Source: Euryarchaeota archaeon UBA443 (GTDB lineage Archaea > Thermoplasmatota > Poseidoniia > Poseidoniales > Poseidoniaceae). Taken from it: a stretch of DNA of 64,000 bases. Shown here in pieces: positions 51,180 through 60,122 of the stretch. The notes under the pieces are model-generated. The model saw nothing but the letters and a program-made list of their open reading frames with translations, was not told where the DNA came from and made no database searches. The DNA lies in NCBI GenBank assembly GCA_002499195.1, contig DAKS01000018.1, positions 39,383 to 103,382 on the forward strand, read 5' to 3'. The position numbers were made by a program, and so were the translations under genes. How positions within the stretch are numbered: position 1 is the first letter of the stretch; the number at the start of each line of letters is the position of its first letter.

Positions 51180-52400
51180 CTATGACTTAGTAGTTATGAT
51201 GTCTTCCCGATGAAACTGCTTTGCAGCATATCGAATTGTAAGTAAACAAACCAACGAAGAAACTAAAATCCAAACGATTACATGTTCTATAATGATGCGA
51301 TTGAGTAATAATTCACGTAATCCAAGGAGAACATTCACGAATGGAACGCCAAACCAAAACATTTCAACATCATCGAGATTGATGAACTGAGTCAAGAGAA
51401 TGGGCATGATCATCGCCAGAGTGATCGGTGTAAGTACTGATCCAGCCTCCTTGACAGACTTCGAACGCATCGCAAGTGCAAGGTACAGTGCAACAATCAT
51501 GGTTCCATAGAATCCTACTGCTAGAGCGAGCAAGAGTATCGCTTCAATACTCAATGACGGAACATCGATGAAATCACTTGCGAGATATGCAATACCAAAG
51601 AGCAATCCTCCTATCTGCAATGTTACACCTACTCCTGTAATTGAAACAACGGCTAGCCATTTGCCCAGTAACAATTCTGTCCTTGATAGTGGTAAGCTGA
51701 GCAATGATTCTAGTGTACCACGCTCACGCTCACCAACCGTCATGTCAATTGCTGGTTGAACAGCAGAACTTGCGGTCCATATAGCCAAAACAAATGGTAT
51801 GAATAATGATAGAAGCATACCTGCTTGCTCTCCCTTTGTTGCCACATCAGCGTTGGCAATAGAACCGTCCCATTGTAGTGGATTGAGAGTTGATTCCACA
51901 TCTAGCCCAGCTGATTCTATTCTTTCGCTGGTAAGGTCTTCTTCCCACTGAACTAGAACCTCTAGAATACGGCTCCTGGCTTCGGTTGATTGTTCTGATG
52001 TTGACAAGTGTAGTATTGCATAATGCCAAGTATCGTTTCGAAGTTCGATTCTTAAGATTGCATCGTATTCTAGATCACGCAACTGTTCCGTATTGTTTCC
52101 TGAATCGGATAGTGTCGACAAATTCATCGGCATCGGCTCAACTGTAATCAATGCTGATTGGTTTTCGAATTCTTGCAACAAATATGCTTCAATATCATCG
52201 GATTGGACGAGGATATCTACCGTTTTTTGGTCCAATTCTGCCGCTTCATTTTGCATGACAATAGGGAAAGCAATGAACAATAGTGGGAACAACAAAAGAG
52301 GAACTAGAACTAGAGCAACTATTGTTCTCCAATCGCGTACAAACTCAATAATCTCTTTCTTAGCAACTATGATGATTCGCTTTCTACTACTCATCCTCAA
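51180..52400 (-). CDS. ABC-2 type transporter permease, NatB-like
   Basis: A 406-residue membrane protein: one N-terminal helix (IVALVLVPLLLFPLLFIAFP) , a large external loop (about 55-200), then five to six C-terminal helices with GERERGTLESLLSLPLSRTELLLGK, the typical ABC-2 coupling motif. NatB-type exporters expel sodium or drugs; the substrate here is unknown. Overlaps the ATPase gene upstream by 14 bp. Confidence 0.88.
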   Translation of the reverse strand: MRMSSRKRIIIVAKKEIIEFVRDWRTIVALVLVPLLLFPLLFIAFPIVMQNEAAELDQKTVDILVQSDDIEAYLLQEFENQSALITVEPMPMNLSTLSDSGNNTEQLRDLEYDAILRIELRNDTWHYAILHLSTSEQSTEARSRILEVLVQWEEDLTSERIESAGLDVESTLNPLQWDGSIANADVATKGEQAGMLLSLFIPFVLAIWTASSAVQPAIDMTVGERERGTLESLLSLPLSRTELLLGKWLAVVSITGVGVTLQIGGLLFGIAYLASDFIDVPSLSIEAILLLALAVGFYGTMIVALYLALAMRSKSVKEAGSVLTPITLAMIMPILLTQFINLDDVEMFWFGVPFVNVLLGLRELLLNRIIIEHVIVWILVSSLVCLLTIRYAAKQFHREDIITTKS

Positions 52401-53208
52401 TCACCTCCATATTGCCAGAAGGTGTGAAGAGTCGTCTCCAAAGAGCAGCGAATTTTGATGATTTTTTGGCCTCCTCCATACGTGGTCGTGCAGTTTCACT
52501 AGTCAATGAAACATAGGCCTCTTCAAGAGTTTCTGTTTGGGTCAAGGTAAGTAACTCATCAGGAGTCCCATCAGCTTGAATCAACCCATTGTGTACAATG
52601 ATGATTCGATCGCAGACTTGTTGAGCCTCCGCAAGATGATGCGTTGAATAAATCACAGTGCCTCCTTCGTCCTTCAATTTACGAACAAGTGTACGTACAG
52701 TTCTTGCAGAAGTAACATCGAGCCCACCTGTCGGTTCATCGAGGAGGAGAATTTGTGGGCCATGTGCAAGGGCGCGTAATAACGCAGTTTTTTGTTTCAT
52801 ACCCCGTGAAAATCCTTCAGTATACCGATGCAGTGATTGTTCAATATCGAGTAACTGAGCAAATCGATATGTTCGATTCCAAGCAAGTTGATCATCAATT
52901 CCATGCAACCGACTATGATAACGAATATTCTCCCAAGCGGTCAACTTTGAATAAAGTCCAGTTGATTCTGGAACAACTCCAAGTACAGAACGCATCTCAT
53001 ATACAGGTCGGTTGTTGTCCAATTCTACTATACCCTCAGAAGGGCGATAAACACCTGACATAAGGCGAAGCAACGTCGTCTTACCTGCTCCATTCCCACC
53101 AACTAATCCAATAACTGAATTTCTGTGAATGTCGATGTTAACATGTTCAATTGCTTGAATATCACCAAATGATTTCTTGACATTGACAAGTCGTAGGAGT
53201 GGTTCCAT
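52387..53208 (-). CDS. ABC transporter ATP-binding protein, NatA-like
   Basis: Energises the adjacent permease. Motifs: Walker A GGNGAGKTTLL, signature FSRGMKQKTALLRAL, Walker B ILLLDEPTGG and the switch His in IYSTHHLAEA. The ATG at 53208 is preferred over a TTG at 53223. A C-terminal extension after about residue 210 is typical of this subfamily. 273 residues. Confidence 0.93.
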   Translation of the reverse strand: MEPLLRLVNVKKSFGDIQAIEHVNIDIHRNSVIGLVGGNGAGKTTLLRLMSGVYRPSEGIVELDNNRPVYEMRSVLGVVPESTGLYSKLTAWENIRYHSRLHGIDDQLAWNRTYRFAQLLDIEQSLHRYTEGFSRGMKQKTALLRALAHGPQILLLDEPTGGLDVTSARTVRTLVRKLKDEGGTVIYSTHHLAEAQQVCDRIIIVHNGLIQADGTPDELLTLTQTETLEEAYVSLTSETARPRMEEAKKSSKFAALWRRLFTPSGNMEVIEDE

Positions 53209-53219
53209 TTGGAACACTC

Positions 53220-53525
53220 TCAAGATGCACGACCGCTCTCAACCGCGAAATCAAGGCCAGGATGTTTTTCTTCCAAACGCTTTGCTCGGACCAATGTATT
53301 GCGTAGTTCTTGTTGAATTTCCTTTTGTGAGACGCCCATTTCAATCAATGTGCCTATCAATTCAAAGGCCCCTTGAACTGCTCCAGCATCAAGGAATGCT
53401 TCATTGGTAATGGCTCCATTATGACGTAAGGTCTCCAACTGTTGTGCTAAGTATTCCGATTCGCGACGAATTCGAGGTCCAGCGATATGCGGTAGGGCCA
53501 TTAGGTGGTCGATGCAACTTCTCAT
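53220..53525 (-). CDS. Small helical protein of unknown function
   Basis: A 101-residue, mainly helical protein (RRESEYLAQQLETLRHN; KEIQQELRNTLVRAKRLEEK) with no membrane segment. No family is recognised. It lies between the methylmalonyl-CoA epimerase gene (50 bp away) and the ABC ATPase, all on the minus strand, so it may belong to either unit. Confidence 0.6.
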   Translation of the reverse strand: MRSCIDHLMALPHIAGPRIRRESEYLAQQLETLRHNGAITNEAFLDAGAVQGAFELIGTLIEMGVSQKEIQQELRNTLVRAKRLEEKHPGLDFAVESGRAS

Positions 53526-53575
53526 CAGTCATCAGAAGTGGAAGACGATTATGAGCATTCTGTCGATTCAATCTC

Positions 53576-53995
53576 TCATCGTTGCTTTAATTCAACTAAG
53601 ATCCCACCGGTACTTTTTGGGTGAACAAATGCGATAATCGAATTATGCGCTCCCTTTCTTGGTATTGTGTCAATCATTCTAATGTCGTTTGCAATGAGAT
53701 GATTAATCATCGCCTCAAGATTATCCACTGCAAGGCATAGTTGTTGAATCCCTGGCCCGCGTTTGGCAAGAAATCTACCAATAGGTGTATCTGGTCCAGT
53801 TGCCTCAAGGATTTCGATATTAGTTAGTGTATTTTCGACTTGATCGAGAGGAAAGAATCGTGTGATGACTCCTTGATCATCGACTCTTTCGTCTTCTCCA
53901 TTGTTCACCAAACCTAATAGTTGCCAAAATCTACTACCCTCATCTAGACTGTTAGCAGCAATCCCCACATGATCAATTGTGATTCGTTGTTTCAT
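53576..53995 (-). CDS. mce: Methylmalonyl-CoA epimerase
   Basis: Interconverts the R and S forms of methylmalonyl-CoA. The 139-residue VOC-fold protein has the repeated beta-alpha-beta pattern with IDHVGIAANSLDEGSRFW at the start and IAFVHPKSTGGILVELKQ at the end; the His near residue 10, a Gln/His in the middle and the final Glu are the usual metal ligands. It lies 8 bp after the mutase gene, forming a pathway pair. Confidence 0.92.
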   Translation of the reverse strand: MKQRITIDHVGIAANSLDEGSRFWQLLGLVNNGEDERVDDQGVITRFFPLDQVENTLTNIEILEATGPDTPIGRFLAKRGPGIQQLCLAVDNLEAMINHLIANDIRMIDTIPRKGAHNSIIAFVHPKSTGGILVELKQR

Positions 53996-54003
53996 GATAT
54001 CAC

Positions 54004-55578
54004 CTAAAATCCGCTTGGTGCAGAATATGTTCCAAAAACTTCCTTCATCGCTTGCATGATTTCACCCAAAGTTGCATCTGCTCTTACCGCTTCTAGAACA
54101 AATGGGAATAGATTATCCCCTTCTTTTGATGCCTTAGTAATACTTTGAAGAATAGTGTCCACTTTAGAGGAATCTCTATTCTTACGAAGTTGCTCCAATC
54201 GATCCGATTGATGTTGGGCAACTTCTGGATTTAGTTTCATTGGCTTGATTTGTATGTACTCGTCCATGGTGCCATGATTGATTCCAACAATACGGCGAGA
54301 ACCACGTTCAATCTCATTGAAATAACGATAAGCGGTTGTGTGGATTTCTTGTTGTTGATACCCTTGTTCAATTGCCTTTAATGCACCACCCATGGAATCG
54401 ATTTTGTTTATTTCGTCCTTGGCTCTTGTATAAATTTCATCGGTCAGAGATTCGATATGATATGAGCCAGCAAATGGATCAACAACATCTGCAACGCCGG
54501 ATTCTTCTGCAATGATTTGTTGTGTACGCAATGCAATTGTTGCACTTTCTTCTGTTGGAAGTCCTAATGCCTCATCATAACTATTGGTATGGAGGCTTTG
54601 TGTACCCCCGCATACTGCAGCGAGTGCTTGGATTGTTACTCGACTAACATTATTCAATGGTTGTTGTGCAGTTAAGGATACGCCAGCAACTTGTGTATGG
54701 AAACGTAACTGAGTGGAGCGTGGATTATTAGGAGCATATCGATCAACCATGAGGTCATGCCACAAACGACGAGCAGCTCTAAACTTCGAAATTTCCTCAA
54801 GAAAATCATTGTGGCAATTGAAGAAAAATGATAGCCTCGGTGCGAATGTATCGACCTCTAAACCTTTTTTGCATGCTGAATCGACGTATGCTAATGCATT
54901 GGATAAGGTAAACGCTAACTCTTGAACTGCAGTTGAACCGGCTTCTCTTATGTGATATCCTGAGATTGAAATAGTGTTCCACTTAGGTATATTGTTTGAA
55001 CAATATTCGAATATGTCCGTGATCAATCGCATAGAATGAAGAGGAGGAAAAACATAGGTTCCTCTCGCAATATATTCCTTAAGAATATCATTTTGAATCG
55101 TACCTGAAATTTTCTCACTTGTTACGCCTTGTTCTTCAGCCACAACACAATACATGGCCAGTAAAACCATAGCAGGTGCATTGATGGTCATTGAAGTAGA
55201 TACTTTGTCGAGAGGTATATTTGCGAACAAATCACGCATGTCTTGGAGGCATGAAATTGATACACCGACCTTTCCAACCTCACCTTCACTTAACGGATCA
55301 TCCGCATCAAGTCCAAGTTGTGTAGGTAGATCAAATGCTACAGAGAGGCCTTTCTGTCCACGATCAAGCAATAAACGAAATCGTTCATTTGTTTCTTTAG
55401 CGGAGGAAAACCCAGCATATTGACGCATAGTCCACAATCTGGACCGATACATGTTCTCGTGAATTCCACGTGTATAGGGCGGACTACCTGGCTTTTCCAT
55501 AGATCCATCTGGAGCATGAAAAGCCGGAATTGGTAAACCACCAAGGGTCTCCCACGTTGACTTTCTCAATTCCACCAT
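54004..55578 (-). CDS. mcmA1: Methylmalonyl-CoA mutase, large (catalytic) subunit
   Basis: Rearranges methylmalonyl-CoA to succinyl-CoA, linking odd-chain and amino-acid breakdown to the citric acid cycle. The 524 residues cover only the TIM-barrel part: PPYTRGIHENMYRSRLWTMRQ (near 35, split), GLSVAFDLPTQLGLDADDP, RLSFFFNCHNDFLEEI and GGTQSLHTNSYDEALGLPTE. The B12-binding domain is a separate protein that is not in the window, a common arrangement in archaea. Co-directional with mce. Confidence 0.95.
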   Translation of the reverse strand: MVELRKSTWETLGGLPIPAFHAPDGSMEKPGSPPYTRGIHENMYRSRLWTMRQYAGFSSAKETNERFRLLLDRGQKGLSVAFDLPTQLGLDADDPLSEGEVGKVGVSISCLQDMRDLFANIPLDKVSTSMTINAPAMVLLAMYCVVAEEQGVTSEKISGTIQNDILKEYIARGTYVFPPLHSMRLITDIFEYCSNNIPKWNTISISGYHIREAGSTAVQELAFTLSNALAYVDSACKKGLEVDTFAPRLSFFFNCHNDFLEEISKFRAARRLWHDLMVDRYAPNNPRSTQLRFHTQVAGVSLTAQQPLNNVSRVTIQALAAVCGGTQSLHTNSYDEALGLPTEESATIALRTQQIIAEESGVADVVDPFAGSYHIESLTDEIYTRAKDEINKIDSMGGALKAIEQGYQQQEIHTTAYRYFNEIERGSRRIVGINHGTMDEYIQIKPMKLNPEVAQHQSDRLEQLRKNRDSSKVDTILQSITKASKEGDNLFPFVLEAVRADATLGEIMQAMKEVFGTYSAPSGF

Positions 55579-55619
55579 GCCTTATCCATGCAAAGACGAT
55601 TCATCAAGCCTCGCATCTT

Positions 55620-56093
55620 TCAATGCTCATTGTCGTCAGGGCCATGTGCATGCCCATGAGCCAGCTCTTCTTCTGATGCTGCTCGAACATCAACAACTTC
55701 GACACTGAATTGCAATGTTTCTCCTGCAAGTTTGTGATTGAAATCTACTGTGACTGTATCTCCATCGACCGAAACGACATTGAATGGGCCAACGTCAGAC
55801 ATTAAGGTCATGCCTGGCTCAGGTGTAATCTCTCCAAACATTTCAGAAGGGATTTGCTGGATTGCCTCTGCAATCTTTGGCCCGTAAGCACGTTCTGGTT
55901 CGAGTGTAAAAGTACGCCTCTCCCCTTTTTCTGCACCCATAAGCTCCTCTTCAAATCCTGGAATCATTTGTTTGTGACCGACAAGAAATGTGAGAGGGTC
56001 TCGTCCTTCACTGCTATCAAAAACTTCTCCGCTTTCTGGTAATGTGCCTGTGTAATGTACTGATGCAACTGCATCCTTCTCAATTGTTGGCAT
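55620..56093 (-). CDS. FKBP-type peptidyl-prolyl isomerase, SlyD-like
   Basis: Catalyses proline isomerisation in folding proteins. The 157 residues contain VHYTGTLPESGEVFDSS, PLTFLVGHKQMIPGFEEELMGAE (split) and an inserted IF domain with VDFNHKLAGETLQFSVEV. The C-terminus GHAHGPDDNEH is His-rich and may bind metal, as in SlyD. It starts 4 bp after the end of the upstream start-less ORF. Confidence 0.93.
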   Translation of the reverse strand: MPTIEKDAVASVHYTGTLPESGEVFDSSEGRDPLTFLVGHKQMIPGFEEELMGAEKGERRTFTLEPERAYGPKIAEAIQQIPSEMFGEITPEPGMTLMSDVGPFNVVSVDGDTVTVDFNHKLAGETLQFSVEVVDVRAASEEELAHGHAHGPDDNEH

Positions 56094-56097
56094 GATT

Positions 56098-56955
56098 TTA
56101 TCTCCTTGTAGTAAGTACCTTCACTAGGTCCCTTAATCGTTGGGCTACATCTTCATTTATGATGAGTTGTTCTTGCTTTTCTTCAATGAATTCCAATGTT
56201 GCTTGAACTCCAATCCTTTCGCCCTTTGCCCAAATTTGCCCGAGAAGGTTCGATCGATGCTCCTCTGCAACAGTCTCATCATCAAGAATATCACGGGCAG
56301 CGTATTTGTAATCGTTGTATCGTTGACGATTTAGTTTCTTGACCTTGGGTTGACGGCCACCTCCCGAATCATCATACCTTGAACGTCGTCGCCGACGATT
56401 GTCACGTTTCTTCGGGGTTTGGGTAACGATTTCTTTGAATACATTCTTTGTTGATGTGATTTCTTCTACTACTTCATCAGCAACTGGTTCGATTTCCTCA
56501 CCAACAGTGGGGCTGACAGTAACCTCAACTTTTGCCTCTTTTTCAACAGAAGGTTCTGGTGCAGATACCTCTGGAGTTGAGGGTTCTAGTATAGATTCTG
56601 TTTTCTTTACAGATTCTTGTGATTGTTTTCGTAGTTCTGCAAGCCGATCCGCTCGAGAAACTTGCTGGACATTTTCCTTTGAAGTTGATCGGTTTAAGCT
56701 GCTTGCATCAACGGTAGGCTTCTGAACAGATGGTGCTGCAGATTCGACCTGAGCCCCTAGCCTTCTGCGTGCTTCCTCTTGTTTCTTTCGAAGTTCGTCC
56801 GCATCAACATTTTGTCGGGATTCAGCTCGACCATGACCTGGTTGACTTGGGGCATTTGTAGCACTGCGTGTGCTACGTTTTTTCTGGCGGACTTGATTTG
56901 CATTCGCAGCAAATGGATTGAAAGGCTCATCCGGTTTCCTGCGTCGGTCTCGAAT
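56098..56955 (-). CDS. Basic, low-complexity protein with no standard start codon
   Basis: A frame free of stops runs from 56979 to the TAA at 56098-56100 (about 290 codons), filling the gap between Kae1 and FKBP. It has no in-frame ATG or GTG, and no TTG until near its C-terminus. The first plausible initiation is an ATT at 56953-56955, six bases after GGGGGA. The translation begins RDRRRKPDEPFNPF, has a Lys/Arg-rich, then Glu/Pro-rich middle, a RRRRR patch, and a helical C-terminal region (YAARDILDDETVAEEH, LRDLVKVLTTRR). Coding is supported by codon pattern and 4-bp spacing to FKBP. It may bind RNA. A sequencing frameshift is possible. Confidence 0.55.
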   Translation of the reverse strand: MRDRRRKPDEPFNPFAANANQVRQKKRSTRSATNAPSQPGHGRAESRQNVDADELRKKQEEARRRLGAQVESAAPSVQKPTVDASSLNRSTSKENVQQVSRADRLAELRKQSQESVKKTESILEPSTPEVSAPEPSVEKEAKVEVTVSPTVGEEIEPVADEVVEEITSTKNVFKEIVTQTPKKRDNRRRRRSRYDDSGGGRQPKVKKLNRQRYNDYKYAARDILDDETVAEEHRSNLLGQIWAKGERIGVQATLEFIEEKQEQLIINEDVAQRLRDLVKVLTTRR

Positions 56956-57017
56956 TCTTAATCCCCCAGTAACTGATTCTCAATGCCGACTTGTTAAAAA
57001 CAATCCGCTGTTTTCGA

Positions 57018-58034
57018 CTAACTCCATGTAACAACAGTGTCGTCAGTTCGCATATATTGATCAATTCCACTGGTTTCAAAAGGTGTTTTTCGACCATTGC
57101 GTAATTCGATATAACCGAGCAACCCAATCATCGTCCCATTGTCTATACAATACATTCGCGGTGGTGCGTGAGAGGTTGATTCTCGTTCAATAGCCATCAA
57201 TGTAGACATTTCACGTAACCTGTTATTGCATGCAACTCCTCCACCAAGTAGAACCTCTTTCTTACCGCTATGTGCGAGTGCGCGTTCAGCAACTTCGATA
57301 CATGCTGCAAATGCATGCTCTTGAAGAGACCAACATACGGCGCCAAGCGAGTGACCTTTCTCAATAAGGCGTTGTGCGGCGGTTAGGATCCCTGAAAAAG
57401 CCAAGTCCATTCCGCGAACAGGATATGGCAATTCCAGTCCATCTAGTGTTGCATTTGGATTATCGTCGATGTATTCCTTTGCTAGTTTTTCGATGACTGG
57501 CCCTCCAGGGAATGGAATTCCTTGCTGTCGAGCAAATTTGTCAAGCATATTACCAATACCAATATCCAAGGTTTCCCCCAAGACACGATATTTACCTTGT
57601 AGTTTAGCAATAACTTGAGTATTTCCACCACTTACATAGAGCAACACTGGGTCGTCACAATCACATTGCTGCCGACCAATTTCGATATGAGCAACACAGT
57701 GATTAACTCCAATCAATGGGACATCTAACTTGCTTGCTAATGTGCGAGCAACAGAAGCACCAATTCTTAGACAGGGCCCTAATCCAGGGCCCTGAGAATA
57801 AGCAATTGCCCCAATGTCGGAAGCGTTCAGTTGTTGTGATTGAAGAATACGATTAAACAAATCAGCTGCATAATCACGGTGGTGATCTGCTGCTTCACGA
57901 GGATGAATTCCTCCTTCGAGTGGTTTAATCGTATCACCCACGGATGGGTAAGGTATACCATCAGAATCCACGAGTCCAAATGAAAATGTGTGTGCAGTAG
58001 ACTCAATGCCTATGGTCCACTTCCCTTCGTCCAT
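57018..58034 (-). CDS. kae1: Kae1/TsaD, tRNA threonylcarbamoyladenosine synthesis protein
   Basis: Catalytic subunit that attaches threonylcarbamoyl to A37 of ANN-decoding tRNAs. The ASKHA-fold motifs are WTIGIESTAHTFSFGLVD, the metal-binding GVNHCVAHIEIGR (HxxxH), LYVSGGNTQVI and LLGGGVACNNRLREM. 338 residues with no Bud32 kinase fused. The ATG at 58034 is used because the family begins there and because it avoids overlapping the divergent hutI start. Confidence 0.95.
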   Translation of the reverse strand: MDEGKWTIGIESTAHTFSFGLVDSDGIPYPSVGDTIKPLEGGIHPREAADHHRDYAADLFNRILQSQQLNASDIGAIAYSQGPGLGPCLRIGASVARTLASKLDVPLIGVNHCVAHIEIGRQQCDCDDPVLLYVSGGNTQVIAKLQGKYRVLGETLDIGIGNMLDKFARQQGIPFPGGPVIEKLAKEYIDDNPNATLDGLELPYPVRGMDLAFSGILTAAQRLIEKGHSLGAVCWSLQEHAFAACIEVAERALAHSGKKEVLLGGGVACNNRLREMSTLMAIERESTSHAPPRMYCIDNGTMIGLLGYIELRNGRKTPFETSGIDQYMRTDDTVVTWS

Positions 58035-58084
58035 GGACAACCGAACATGCGATTGTTCTTCAACTCTCACTTCTAGCACCCTAC

Positions 58085-59287
58085 ATGCGAACCATATTCT
58101 ACAACATTGGTTCCATCCAAACAATGGATGAAAATGATTCATTACTTGTTGAAAAAAGTATTATTGTAAATAATAATTTAATAGAAAATATAGTGGATTC
58201 AATAGATGAGTTTGAATCGTCGGATGCAAAATTTGTCGATGTCGGCGGCCGAGCAATAGTGCCTGGATTCATCGACGCACATAACCATCTATTGTGGGCA
58301 GGCGATCGATTTAATGAACACAATTTACGGATGCAAGGGAAGACCTATGCTGAAATTGCTAACATGGGTGGAGGGATTATGGAGACTGTTCGCCAGACGC
58401 GTAAAGCAAGTGAGAAAGAATTACATCGTATAGGTATTAATCGCCTGAATGAGGCATTGCGTAACGGAACGACCTTCATGGAAGCAAAGTCTGGCTATGG
58501 TTTGTCAACAGAACATGAGTTGCGATTGTTATCAATTGTTGATGATTTGAAAAAGGAACAAAATCTGCCATCAATTCATTCCACATGGATGGGAGCTCAT
58601 GCGGTAACTCCTGGACACACCTATGATTCGTATACTGAAGAAATACTCTCTGATCAATTACCGAAGGTCCTAGATTCGAATCTAGCAGAGTCTGCTGACG
58701 TATTTTGTGAACCAGGGTGGTTTTCAGTGGAACAATCAGAGGATATTTTGCGATCTTCTCGCCAGGGTGGTCTAGATTTGAGGATGCATGTTGATGAATT
58801 CAAGGATGGGGGTGGAGGAGAACTAGCAGCAGATTTAGGTGTTCGAACTGCTGATCATGCACATCACACTTCAATGGATACACGTCTCAAAATGAAGGAT
58901 GCAGGAGTCATGACTGGATTCCTACCGGGTACTCCTTACTGCAATGGAGATGAATGGCCAAATTTTGCTGCAGTTCAAGGAGAAGGGATTCCATTTACAA
59001 TGGCAACAGACTTCAATCCAAATTGTTACATCAACAGTATTCCGTTTGTGGGTTCGCTAGCAGTTCAACGTAATGGCATGAATCCATTCGATGCTCTCGC
59101 AAGCGTTACGAGGGAAGCTGCAAAATCCACTCCTCGATCTGATGAATTAGAACATGGAATAATCAAAAAGGGATCGATTGCAAATTTCAATATTTTGAAA
59201 AGCAAGCACTGGGAAAGTTGGTGTATGACTCCATCGTCTTCACCTATTCACTCAATATGTCTCGAGGGGAACTATATTGAATTTTGA
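58085..59287 (+). CDS. hutI: Imidazolonepropionase
   Basis: Hydrolyses imidazolone propionate in histidine degradation. Amidohydrolase motifs: PGFIDAHNHLLWAGDR (HxH), AKSGYGLSTEHELRLL, GAHAVTP, MHVDEFKDGGGGELAADL, ADHAHHTS and ATDFNPNC. 400 residues is the normal length. Other hut genes are not in the window, so the pathway must be completed elsewhere. Followed by an AT-rich promoter region. Confidence 0.95.
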   Translation: MRTIFYNIGSIQTMDENDSLLVEKSIIVNNNLIENIVDSIDEFESSDAKFVDVGGRAIVPGFIDAHNHLLWAGDRFNEHNLRMQGKTYAEIANMGGGIMETVRQTRKASEKELHRIGINRLNEALRNGTTFMEAKSGYGLSTEHELRLLSIVDDLKKEQNLPSIHSTWMGAHAVTPGHTYDSYTEEILSDQLPKVLDSNLAESADVFCEPGWFSVEQSEDILRSSRQGGLDLRMHVDEFKDGGGGELAADLGVRTADHAHHTSMDTRLKMKDAGVMTGFLPGTPYCNGDEWPNFAAVQGEGIPFTMATDFNPNCYINSIPFVGSLAVQRNGMNPFDALASVTREAAKSTPRSDELEHGIIKKGSIANFNILKSKHWESWCMTPSSSPIHSICLEGNYIEF

Positions 59288-59299
59288 ATTGCCCTCTTC

Positions 59300-59333
59300 T
59301 TTAAAAATAAATAGTGAAAATTTATTCAAATAG
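59300..59333 (+). promoter_or_regulatory. AT-rich promoter region with two TATA-like boxes
   Basis: TTTAAAAATA (59300-59309) and TTTATTCAAATAG (59321-59333) lie before the ATG at 59350. The second matches exactly the element upstream of rps19e and is centred about 24 nt before the ATG, implying a leaderless or nearly leaderless transcript. Confidence 0.45.
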
Positions 59334-59349
59334 TAATTAAGTGATTATC

Positions 59350-59682
59350 ATGGCATGGTTGGAAACTGTTGTTTGTTCATCTCACAAGAAGGTCGATGCT
59401 CGTTTTCTAAGAATCTTAAATTCTCACCAGGAGCTTAAACGTAGACAAGAGGGGTGTCTGTTGGCATGGGCTGCAAGATCAGTTGATGGACAACCTCTAT
59501 TCCTCGTTCAAACATTGTACAAATCACGAAAGCATCTGAAATCAGTATCAAAAATAGTTACTGACAAACTAGATCCAGAACACGGTCCACTTGAATCATT
59601 CATGAGCGGTCCTCCATTGGTTGGTATTTTCGAAGTTGATGAGGTACAATTCCTTAATCAGTTCAAATCGAGCGAAAAATAG
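59350..59682 (+). CDS. Small uncharacterised soluble protein
   Basis: A 110-residue protein from the ATG at 59350 (a GTG at 59341 is an alternative). No signal peptide or membrane segment. Basic helix RFLRILNSHQELKRRQEGCL and a beta-like second part (LFLVQTLYKSRKHLKSV). No family is recognised. The TAG stop overlaps a 13-nt motif shared with the end of the gene at 3146-4171. Confidence 0.65.
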   Translation: MAWLETVVCSSHKKVDARFLRILNSHQELKRRQEGCLLAWAARSVDGQPLFLVQTLYKSRKHLKSVSKIVTDKLDPEHGPLESFMSGPPLVGIFEVDEVQFLNQFKSSEK

Positions 59683-59777
59683 TACTGCATAACGTCGTAT
59701 AATGGTAGTTATACGACATTAGTGGGATTTGGATGGAACTAGTTTAGGCACAAGAATTCAAAATCAGCATGCAGTAC
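59682..59777. repeat. Nested inverted repeats after the small gene
   Basis: An outer pair, GTACTGCAT (59682-59690) and ATGCAGTAC (59769-59777), encloses an inner perfect 9-bp pair GTCGTATAA (59694-59702) and TTATACGAC (59709-59717) with a 6-base loop. It begins within the stop codon of the gene at 59350. A structured 3' end, a terminator or a small RNA are possible. Confidence 0.45.
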
Positions 59778-59911
59778 GTCGATTTCCTAAATGAATAGTC
59801 TCTTATTTGTCAAAGAATCACATTTTCATTGCAAAAAGTAGGGGGTAAAAGGTGGATTTATGCAATTTGTTGGCCAAAGAGTTCATACAGTTCCTTGGAT
59901 AGCCACGAGTT

Positions 59912-60064
59912 ATGACTTCGATTGAAGGTTTTTGCCTGAAGTGCAAGACATATGGTCCGATTGTTAACGGTAAAGAAATCAAGATGGCCAATGGGCGCAC
60001 CCGATTCGCTGGAACGTGTTCCCAAGCTGGATGCACTGGTAAAATTTCTAAGATCATCTCTTGA
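59912..60064 (+). CDS. Small zinc-ribbon protein (DUF5679-like)
   Basis: A 50-residue protein from the ATG at 59912. GFCLKCKTYGPI supplies CxxC, and MANGRTRFAGTCSQAGC supplies a second pair, in the order seen in the short archaeal DUF5679 zinc ribbons (first CxxC, central K-NGR, then GTC..C). Function is unknown; such proteins often bind nucleic acid. It is short and easily missed by length-filtered gene calls. The tRNA gene follows 58 bp later. Confidence 0.75.
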   Translation: MTSIEGFCLKCKTYGPIVNGKEIKMANGRTRFAGTCSQAGCTGKISKIIS

Positions 60065-60086
60065 TGCCACAAGTATCTCACCGATG

Positions 60087-60096
60087 TGAATAAATA
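60087..60096 (+). promoter_or_regulatory. TATA-like box of the tRNA gene
   Basis: TGAATAAATA lies about 30 nt before the tRNA 5' end, a usual distance for archaeal tRNA promoters. Confidence 0.4.
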
Positions 60097-60122
60097 CGCG
60101 TCTATGGTGGGAAGATTACCTA

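Noticed and set aside
56399..56725. Plus-strand Ser/Thr-rich frame opposite the start-less ORF
   Set aside because: It is the complement of the basic/acidic minus-strand protein; composition is what reverse reading of Glu/Lys codons gives, and it has no start context.
58035..58142. N-terminal extension of Kae1
   Set aside because: It overlaps hutI and lies before the conserved Kae1 start at 58034.
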